Source: Alphaproteobacteria bacterium
GTDB taxonomy: Bacteria; Pseudomonadota; Alphaproteobacteria; Sphingomonadales; Sphingomonadaceae
Length of the DNA: 7,458 nucleotides
Direction of reading: 5' to 3'
Assembly: GCA_018828205.1 (NCBI GenBank)
Contig: JAHJWA010000111.1
Span: forward strand, 1-7,458
Shown: positions 1-7,458 of the stretch, in pieces
How the letters are laid out: each line of letters starts with the position of its first letter
Position numbering within the stretch: the first letter of the stretch is position 1
Translations under genes and position numbers: made by a program
The notes under the pieces: generated by a model
The model's input: only the letters and a program-made list of their open reading frames with translations
Database searches by the model: none
Told to the model about the DNA's origin: nothing

Positions 1-704
1 CCCAGCCAGGCCCATGCCCCGGCATCGACCCTCTGCCAAATCCCCTGCTGCACCGCGCCCGAGAAGGCGACATAGACCGCCAGCGCGATCACGCCCCGGT
101 CGATCCAGACGATGTGCCTGCCGTGCCGGGCGATGAAACCTCGCGTCCAGCCCTGGACGATCTGGCCCAGAACGAAGGGCAGCAGCAGTATCAGCAGGAT
201 CCGTTCGGCGGTGTCCCAGCCAAGCTGCGCTTCCGCACCCGTGCCCCCGAGAAGGAAGAACAGCGGCACAGTCACGAAGATGCCGACGATGTTGAGCAGG
301 GCGGCGCTGATCACCGACAGCCCCAGATTGCCACCCGCCAGCGCGCTGTAGGAGGTCGCCGACTGGACGGTGGAGGGGAGCGTTCCCAGATAGAGAAAGC
401 CGATCGCGATCATCGGCGGAACCAGCCCCTGCCCCAGCGTCGCGAGGGCAAGACCGGCCAGAGCCATCGCGCCGAAGACCCACAGCAGCAAGGGCAGCAG
501 AAACCGCCAGTTGCGCAGGCCCGCGGCAATTTCGCTGCGCGCGATGCGCATGCCGTTGAGCAGGAAGAGCACGAACACGCCGCCGCTCACGAGCGCATCG
601 GCGAGGGGTCGGGCGGCATCGTCCACCGGTACGAGCGCCGCGAGCAAAACCGCCGCCGCGAGCATGCGCAGCATCGGATCGGTCAGGACGGTGCGCAGCG
701 CCAT
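1..704 (-). CDS. Bile acid:sodium symporter-family (BASS, YfeH-like) transporter, C-terminus cut off by window edge
   Basis: This is an inner-membrane secondary transporter of the BASS superfamily, closest in style to the YfeH/SBF-like branch; the substrate cannot be told from sequence. Reading from ATG at 704, 234 complete codons are present. The family is usually about 320-340 residues, so roughly the last third lies beyond the left edge. Hydrophobic segments are visible near residues 11-27, 38-52, 67-90, 95-109, 128-151, 166-186 and 202-216, separated by short basic loops (for example RNWR at 64-67). The segment around 107-143 (GTLPSTVQSA followed by SALAGGNLGLS and LLNIVGIF) is the strongest family signature and matches the conserved crossover region of SBF proteins. 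The start at 704 has an AGGG motif 8 nt upstream; Met11 and Met14 are less likely alternatives because they would trim the first helix. The gene follows prsT on the same strand after 60 nt, so co-transcription is possible but unproven. The family call is firm, the function is not. Confidence 0.85.
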   Translation of the reverse strand, partial: MALRTVLTDPMLRMLAAAVLLAALVPVDDAARPLADALVSGGVFVLFLLNGMRIARSEIAAGLRNWRFLLPLLLWVFGAMALAGLALATLGQGLVPPMIAIGFLYLGTLPSTVQSATSYSALAGGNLGLSVISAALLNIVGIFVTVPLFFLLGGTGAEAQLGWDTAERILLILLLPFVLGQIVQGWTRGFIARHGRHIVWIDRGVIALAVYVAFSGAVQQGIWQRVDAGAWAWL

Positions 705-760
705 GATCGGCGCCCTGCCCCGCCAGCCCTCCGCTGTCGAGTGCAGAGGCGTTCGCCAGG

Positions 761-772
761 CCCGCTAGCGGG
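761..772. repeat. 12-bp perfect palindrome over the prsT stop codon
   Basis: CCCGCTAGCGGG is a perfect inverted repeat that contains the TAG stop of prsT. As RNA it could form only a 4-bp GC stem with a CUAG loop, and no run of T follows in the direction of transcription (the next bases are CCTGGCG). It therefore does not look like an intrinsic terminator. It could be a protein-binding site or chance in GC-rich DNA. The rest of the 60-nt gap (705-764) shows no clear promoter. Confidence 0.35.
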
Positions 773-2517
773 TCGTCACTTTGGCGAGCTTGCGCTCCAG
801 CCGTGCCACCAGCGCCGCATCCTCGCTCGCCTGCGCCAGAGCACGGATCGCCGGCGGGAAGAGCGGCTGCAATTTGTAGGCGCGCCACGCAAAGCGGCGT
901 GCGTCGGCCCGATCGCCAAGCCGCGCCGCGACCTGGCTGCGCATGGCCAGCACCGCAGGGTCGCTGCGCGCGCCATGCGCGATGGCGCTGTCGAGAATCG
1001 AACCGGCCATCGCGTATTGCCCGCGATAGGCCAGCCATCCGCCGTAGAGGCCGGCAGCTTCGGCCTCGTTCCCTCCGCCGCGAAGGTAGCGTTCGAGCAC
1101 CTCGCCCACCGCATCCGAATCGCCCCTGGCGATATAGGCCGCCACCAGCCGCCGGGTCAGCGGCCAGTCCAGCCGTATTTCTGCGGCTTGCGAATAGGCC
1201 CGGATCGCCCGGTCGATCTCCCCATTCGCAAGCAGCGCATCGCCCAGCAGGCTGCTGGCATCGCCCGACCCGGCGTGGTCCCGCGCGAATCGATCGGCTT
1301 CGGCGACTGCCCGGCCGCTTTGTCCGGTGCGCAAGAACTCGCGCGTGAAGTCGCGCAGCCCGGTGCCATCGTCGAGCTGGTCGGTGCGCAGCGCCTCGGG
1401 CCGGGTTCGGCTCGGGAGCGGGGTGATGACCAGATTCGCAGGCCGCGCCGCAGCGTCGAGGAAAACGGCCGCCTCCTCGCGTCGATCGAGCGCCTCGAGC
1501 GCGCGGCCGACGGCAGTCTGGAGATAGGGCGACGCGTGGCGTTCGGAGGCTCGCTCGGATAGCCGCGCGACCAGCTCGCTTTCGCCGCCCGCCAGCATCA
1601 GCGACCGTGCCAGCAGGTGGATGAGGAGCCTATTGTCGGGCTGGCTCTGCGAAAGCCGGTCGAAGGTCTGCGCGGCACTCGCATGATTGCCGAGCTCGAG
1701 ATCGAGAACCCCGCTCAGCAGCGAGGCAGCCGAGGTCTCCAATTCCGCCGCGGGCGCACTCAGCAGCAGCGAACGGGCAAGATCGAACTCGCCCCCGCGC
1801 GCGGCGATCACGGCGTTGAGATAGGCGAGCTTCGGCGCGCCGGAAGCCAGTTCGCTCGCCCTTCGCAGAACCGCCAGAGCCGCTGCGGCTTCCCCCGCAT
1901 CGCCCAGAATGGCGGCGTAGTCGGTCAGCAGTCCGACGTCGTCGGGGGCCGCCTCCAGCGCCGTTTCGAACCACGGGATTGCGTGCCGGGCCCCATGCGA
2001 ATCGCGGACGAGCTGCGCCCGAAACCGCAGCCCCGCGGCATTGCCGGGATCGATCGCAAGCGCACGCTCGGCTGCCTCGACGGCCTGCAGCTGCTCGCCG
2101 CCGCGATAGCGCAGCCGGCCGATATCGGTCCACAGCTCGGGATTGTCCGGATCGGCCCCCAACGCCCGGTCGAAGGCGGCCCCGGCCTGCGCGAGGCGGT
2201 TCTCGCGCATTTCGAGCTGGCCGAGCAGGCGATATCCCAGCCCGGCGGTTTCCGGCGAGAAGGCCCCCTCGCCCAGCCAGCGCCGCGCCTTGCCGCGATC
2301 GTCCTGCTGCAGAGCCGCCTGGCCGAAATAGGCGGCAAGCTCTGTCTCATCGCTGCCGCCCTGGTCGAGAACGGTCCGCAACCGGCTTTCTGCGGTCAGG
2401 CCATCGCCGCGCGCCAACGCCGCTTGCGCAGCTTGGAAGGGGCTGGCGCGTTCCTCCGGCTCCGCGCAGGACGCCAGCAAAGCGGCCAAGCCCAGCAGCA
2501 GCGCCAGCCGCCGAAGG

Positions 2518-2534
<17 letters not shown>
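765..2534 (-). CDS. prsT: PrsT-type TPR-repeat lipoprotein of the XrtA/PEP-CTERM system
   Basis: This 589-residue protein starts with a lipoprotein signal peptide: basic N-region (R4, R8, R9), hydrophobic core 10-21 and lipobox LASC with the acylated Cys at 23. Ala at +2 means no Asp-type retention signal, so sorting to the periplasmic face of the outer membrane is plausible. The mature part is almost wholly alpha-helical repeats. Tetratricopeptide repeats are clearest at about 98-131 (ending ALGADPDNPELW), 132-165 (ERALAIDPGNA) and 166-199, with degenerate ones near 200-232, 267-300 and 424-456. Such repeats form protein-docking surfaces; no catalytic motif is visible. Assignment as PrsT rests on architecture plus position directly after prsK-prsR. 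Many PrsT proteins described from other proteobacteria are about 900 residues, so this is a compact version or a diverged functional equivalent. The ATG at 2534 lies inside the end of prsR (17-nt overlap in another frame) with no good Shine-Dalgarno, suggesting translational coupling. This start is chosen because it gives a complete signal peptide. Confidence 0.77.
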
Positions 2535-3884
<1,350 letters not shown>

Positions 3885-3888
<4 letters not shown>

Positions 3889-6026
3889 GCGACCTCGTTC
3901 TTTCTGGCATGGGATGCGCTGTGACCGGCCGTTTCGATCAGAACCGGATCGCTTCGCGCGGCGAGCAGCTTCTCCGCCGCATCGCTCGGCAGGCTGATCG
4001 AGAAACGGCTGCCGAAGCCTTCACGCGATTCGACATCGAGCCGGCCGCCCATCGCCCTGATCATCACCCGCGCCTCGTGCGCGCCGATCCCGAAGCCGCC
4101 ATCCTTGGTCGAGACGAAGGGCTTGAACAATTCGTTGCGGACGAAGGGTGCGCTCATGCCCGAGCCCTCGTCGGCGATGACGATCGCGCCGCGCAGTCCC
4201 TCGTTGCGAACCTCGATCTCGACCGGCTTGTCTGCGGCGCTGGCATCGATGGCGTTCTGGATCAGATGAACCAGTGCCTGTTCGAGGCATTCGCGGTCGG
4301 CCTGCACCGGGCAGCGTCCGCTGCCAGAGAACTTCACCGGGTGGCTAGGCGCGAAACGCTTCGCCAGCATGCGCCCCAGATCGACCAGGTCGACCCGTTC
4401 GCGCCGCCCGGTATCGGCACCGCCATAACGACCGAGCCGCGCGAGCAGCGCGTTGAGCTTGTCCGAACTGTTGCGCAGCGTGATGAGCATGTCCTTGCGG
4501 AATTCGGGATTGTCGGCGTGCCGTTCGGCATTGGCGAGCAGCAGCGCCATCTGGCTCGACAGGTTCTTGATGTCGTGCATCACGAAGGCCATCCGCCGGT
4601 TGAACTCGTCGAAGCGGCGCGCTTCCTCGAGAGCCTCCTGCCCCGCCTGTTCGGCCAGATAGCTCGCCACCTGCTTGCCCGCCACGCCGAGCAGGTCGAA
4701 ATCCTCCCAGTCGAGCCCGCGGTGAACCGGCGGGCGGCCCAATATGATGACCCCGACGAGGCGGTCGTGATGGTTGAGCGGCACCGCGGCCCAGCCATGC
4801 GTCTGGTCGCGCAGCCAGGCGGGTACCATCTGCGCCTCGCCGTGGTGCGAGATGCCCTTCCGGCTTTCGTCGAGATCGACGATCAGCCCCTCACGTTCGA
4901 GCAGTCGGGCAAGCTCGAGCGGCATGGCCGGGGCAGGCACCTCGATCTGCGGCCAGCGCCAGCGCGCGCCGAGGGTCAACGCGCCGTCCTCGTCGGGCAC
5001 CAGCAGCAGTCCGCAGGGGCTGTCGGTGATATCGGCGAGCGACTGGATGGCGCGTTCGGACAGACTGCCCTCGCCCCTTGTCGGTCGACCGATGGTGTCG
5101 GTGAAGCGGATCCATTCCGAGCGATAGTCGTAGCGATGCTTGAAAAGATGCTTGGTCGCCATCACCCGCAGCCAGTCGCGGAACCGCTGAGACGGGAGCC
5201 AGAGCACGGCGAAGGCCGCCGCCGCGAGCAGACATCCGACTTGGGTGATCCGGCCCAGATCGCCGGAAAAGCGCGCCGCCCAGCCCGACAGCAGCACCAT
5301 GGCCGCGAAATAGCCGCCGATCAGAACCAGCGAAAGCAGTTGAAACGTGACCGCGCGCGAAGGCCGGAAGGTCAGTTCGCCGCCCGAACGGGCGAAGCCG
5401 ACCGCGACGGCGCAGGCCACACCGGCGGTCACCAGTCCGCGCAAGCCGTTGAGCTCGGCGAGCGCCCCGCCCCCGAGATAGGCGACGGTGTGGAAATTGA
5501 GCTCGAAACCCCAGAACAGCGTCAGCGCGCCAGCACTCCAGGCCAGCAGGCGACGCGACATGTCCGCGGCGCCGGCGTAGAGATTGTGCAGCAGGACCAG
5601 CGCCCCCACCGCAACGAGGATGTGGAACAGCGCCAGCGTCTCGAATGCCGTTCGCGCCGCGTCGCGACCCGCCCCGCCATCCAGACCGATGAGGATCACC
5701 ACCAGCTGGAGAAACTGGACCAGGACCAGCGCACCGATGACCGGGCGCACCAGCTGCAGGCTCGCATCGCGGCCGTCATTGGCGAAGAGACGAAACAGCA
5801 CCATGGTCCAGGCGAGATCGCGCGCGGTTTCGGCGAAAAGTGCGATCGCCCTGTCGCCGCCGACCGCCGCGACGGCCAGACACCACAGGGCGGTCACCGA
5901 GAGCGCTGCCAGCGTCGCGTTGCGATCCGAGCGATCGCGCTTTCCGCTCCGCGCGATCCATATCGCGGCTAGGACGCAGGCCAGCGCGGCGACGGCGAAG
6001 GCGATAAAGGCGAAAACCCCCGACAT
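3885..6026 (-). CDS. prsK: PrsK: membrane-bound sensor histidine kinase of the XrtA/PEP-CTERM system
   Basis: This inner-membrane histidine kinase (713 residues) is the likely phosphodonor for PrsR. The N-terminal third is a bundle of about eight or nine hydrophobic segments (roughly 3-25, 38-56, 68-80, 92-114, 128-148, 160-178, 188-212, 227-249, 259-277) with only short loops, so there is no sizeable periplasmic sensor domain. A conserved-looking basic stretch (KHLFKHRYDYRSEWIRF, 292-308) leads into a GAF-like cytoplasmic domain at about 318-460. The phosphorylation site is H484 in FVMHDIKNLSSQ, an HDIKN-type box unlike the common SHELRTPL type. The catalytic ATPase domain follows: N box LIQNAIDAS (N591), G1 DEGSGM (619-624), F box LFKPFVSTK (633-641) and G2 GGFGIG (643-648). 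A roughly 30-residue tail of unknown role follows. Topology and motifs match the PEP-CTERM-associated PrsK kinases. The ATG at 6026 lies 3 nt after the sugar transferase stop and gives a clean first helix. Its weak GAGGG is 13 nt upstream, so translation is probably coupled. Confidence 0.9.
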
Positions 6027-6029
6027 CGT

Positions 6030-7415
6030 CTAGCGCGCACCCTCGGGCCAGAGGATCACGCGGAAGGTCTGGAGCAGGATCAGGACGTCGAGAAAAGGGG
6101 TGTAGTTCTTGGCGTAGTAGAGATCGTATTCGAGCTTGTGGCGCGCATCCTCGATCGAAGCGCCATAGGGATAGTTGATCTGCGCCCAGCCGGTGATGCC
6201 GGGCTTCACCATGTGCCGCTCGGCGTAATAGGGGAGGTGATCGTCGAGATCGGCGACGAATTGCGGCACCTCGGGGCGCGGCCCGACGAAGCTCATCTCA
6301 CCCTTGAGCACCGTCCAGAGCTGCGGCAGTTCGTCGATCCGCACCTTGCGGATGAACTGCCCTATGCGGGTGATCCGGGGATCGTTCTCGACCGCCCATT
6401 GCGCGCCGTCCTTCTCGGCATCCTGCGCCATCGAGCGCAGCTTGATCACCGAGAACGGCTGACCGTAGAGCCCAACCCGGGTCTGGCGGAAGAATGCCGG
6501 ACCCTTGCTTTCCAGCTTCACCAGCAGGGCGAACAGCACGATGACCGGGAATGTCACCAGCAGCAGCAGCAGGCTGACGAGAAGGTCGAAGGCCCGCTTT
6601 CCGGCCCCCGAAATGACGCGTCCGGCGGAAAAGCCGTCGGAGAAGATCAGCCAGCTCGGATTGAGCGTGTCGAGGTCGACCCGACCGGTCTCGCGCTCGA
6701 GAAAACTGCTGAAATCATTGACATAGACCCCGCGGGTCTTGACCCGCAGCAGGTCCTTGAGCGGGAGCGAATTGCGCCGCTCCTGCAGCGCGACGATAAC
6801 CTCGCCCGCACCGAGGCGTTCGACATAGCGGCCCAGATCGCCGATGGAATCGCGCGGCACCGCGTCGGCGACCACCGGCGCTCCCTCGTCCATCGCGATG
6901 CAGGATACGACGTCGAAACTGCTGCCCGATTTGGCCGACAGCTCGCGCAGGCGCTGCGCGCGCGCGCCCGCTCCGAGCACCAGGATCCGCCGACGGAAGG
7001 TAGAGGTGCCCAGCCTCGGCCCGAGGATCATGCGGTTGAGGATCAACAGCCCGATCGCAAAGACCATCGCGTAGAGCAGCACCGAGCGCCAGAACATGTT
7101 GCCGGGGATGAGAAAGTCGAGCAGCGATATCCCCAGCACGCCCAGGCTGACCGCCACCAGCAGCCGCGCGGTGGCAAAGCGCAGCGAGCGCAGCGCCTCG
7201 GGACCATAGCTTCCCACCGCAATCATCGCGAGATGGACCACGCCCGCGAAGGCGAGGATTTCAGGGAACCGTGTCAGGAACCGGCCGGCATCGGTGCCGA
7301 TCTGCCAGACGCGCAGCTGCCACGCGGCTTCGCCGGCGAGCAGCAGCAGCAGCAGATCGAACATGCCCAGCACCATCACGGCGTAGGGGATGTAATGTTT
7401 GAACAGTCTGATCAT
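6030..7415 (-). CDS. Polyprenyl-phosphate sugar-1-phosphate transferase (exopolysaccharide priming enzyme), XrtA/PEP-CTERM-associated
   Basis: This enzyme moves a sugar-1-phosphate from a nucleotide sugar onto a polyprenyl phosphate in the inner membrane, the first step of repeat-unit assembly for an extracellular polysaccharide; the sugar is not predictable here. It has 461 residues in the WbaP-like long form: four membrane segments (about 10-30, 52-70, 82-102, 108-128), a Rossmann-like middle domain beginning VLGAGARAQRL (146-156), one further helix (about 274-298) and the C-terminal bacterial sugar transferase domain. Catalytic-domain motifs are intact: FRQTRVG (309-315), KLRSM (325-329), RIDELPQL (359-366) with the D361/E362 dyad, FVGPRPE (376-382), KPGITGW (404-410) and EYDLYYAKN (429-437). 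Length, domain order and linkage to prsK fit the sugar transferase subfamily that accompanies exosortase A; the symbol epsB is sometimes used, but I do not assign it. The ATG at 7415 is the only start that keeps the whole first helix. An AAGGAG lies 18 nt upstream, farther than usual. It is the first gene of the visible operon. Confidence 0.92.
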   Translation of the reverse strand: MIRLFKHYIPYAVMVLGMFDLLLLLLAGEAAWQLRVWQIGTDAGRFLTRFPEILAFAGVVHLAMIAVGSYGPEALRSLRFATARLLVAVSLGVLGISLLDFLIPGNMFWRSVLLYAMVFAIGLLILNRMILGPRLGTSTFRRRILVLGAGARAQRLRELSAKSGSSFDVVSCIAMDEGAPVVADAVPRDSIGDLGRYVERLGAGEVIVALQERRNSLPLKDLLRVKTRGVYVNDFSSFLERETGRVDLDTLNPSWLIFSDGFSAGRVISGAGKRAFDLLVSLLLLLVTFPVIVLFALLVKLESKGPAFFRQTRVGLYGQPFSVIKLRSMAQDAEKDGAQWAVENDPRITRIGQFIRKVRIDELPQLWTVLKGEMSFVGPRPEVPQFVADLDDHLPYYAERHMVKPGITGWAQINYPYGASIEDARHKLEYDLYYAKNYTPFLDVLILLQTFRVILWPEGAR

Positions 7416-7458
7416 GCTTTGCCGGCCCGATCGCTCCTTGCGGGTCGGCTATAGGCGC
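7416..7458 (-). promoter_or_regulatory. Leader of the operon, truncated; contains an AAGGAG ribosome-binding-like motif
   Basis: Read on the minus strand, this 43-nt stretch contains CCTATAGCC near the window edge and AAGGAG at 7439-7434. The AAGGAG is the best Shine-Dalgarno match near the sugar transferase start, but its 18-nt distance to the ATG is long. TATAGC could be a -10 element, but a partner -35 would lie at or beyond the edge, so it cannot be judged. No sigma-54-like GG/GC pair is visible here. The stretch could also include the 3' end of another gene. Confidence 0.3.

Noticed and set aside
741..759. Possible sigma-54 promoter before the transporter gene (minus strand CTGGCGAACGCCTCTGCAC)
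   Set aside because: The GG and GC elements are 11 nt apart instead of the required 10 and the flanking bases match poorly. It is worth noting only because PrsR is a sigma-54 activator.
745..773. Intrinsic terminator after prsT
   Set aside because: The palindrome at 761-772 and the small GGCG/CGCC repeat at 748-757 give only 4-bp stems and no T-tract follows, so termination is not supported.
114..1562. Long plus-strand open frame (482 codons) opposite the transporter and prsT
   Set aside because: Its translation is low-complexity, rich in Arg, Gln, Gly, Pro and His, with no domain or signal. It lies antisense to two well-supported genes and is explained by few stop codons on the complement of GC-rich coding DNA.
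3909..5972. Plus-strand open frame of 687 codons opposite prsK
   Set aside because: It is striking by length, but the composition is typical of an antisense shadow (repeated Arg, Gln, His, Asp, Ala) with no conserved motif. The kinase on the minus strand accounts for the region.
6138..7454. Plus-strand open frame of 438 codons opposite the sugar transferase
   Set aside because: It is a Gln/His/Arg-rich shadow frame. The minus strand encodes a complete transferase with catalytic motifs.

Overview
The window is GC-rich chromosomal DNA in which every credible gene lies on the minus strand, so it reads from right to left. The proteins resemble alphaproteobacterial ones. The combination of a PrsK-type sensor kinase, a PrsR-type sigma-54 activator, a PrsT-type TPR lipoprotein and an exopolysaccharide-type sugar transferase is typical of Gram-negative bacteria with the exosortase A (XrtA)/PEP-CTERM system. 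An Erythrobacter- or Sphingomonas-like member of the Sphingomonadales is my best guess. That placement is an inference from protein style and gene order, not a demonstrated identity.

Layout in the direction of transcription: (1) 7458-7416 is a short leader, cut by the window edge, with an AAGGAG motif. (2) 7415-6030 encodes a membrane polyprenyl-phosphate sugar-phosphate transferase. (3) 6026-3885 encodes the membrane histidine kinase PrsK. (4) 3888-2518 encodes the response regulator PrsR. (5) 2534-765 encodes the TPR lipoprotein PrsT. (6) 764-705 is a 60-nt gap containing a small palindrome. (7) 704-1 encodes the N-terminal two thirds of a bile acid:sodium symporter-like (BASS/YfeH-type) transporter that continues past the left edge. 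Genes 2 to 5 are packed as one operon: 3-nt gap, 4-nt ATGA overlap, 17-nt overlap. The symporter gene may be a loosely attached last gene.

How the genes fit together: the sugar transferase would load the first sugar phosphate onto the lipid carrier for an extracellular polysaccharide. PrsK would sense a membrane or envelope state and phosphorylate PrsR, which would switch on sigma-54-dependent promoters, in related systems those of PEP-CTERM surface proteins. PrsT is a periplasm-facing lipoprotein of the same system with no settled biochemical role. The exosortase itself, PEP-CTERM substrates and the remaining polysaccharide genes are not in this window and would be expected upstream (to the right) or elsewhere in the genome.

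This is a recognisable, partly characterised system, not an unknown one. The points that merit a second look are the compact PrsT, the kinase with no sizeable periplasmic sensor domain coupled to a polyprenyl-phosphate enzyme, and the possible inclusion of a transporter in the unit. No RNA genes, CRISPR arrays, insertion sequences or convincing terminators are visible. No gene-free stretch reaches 300 bases.
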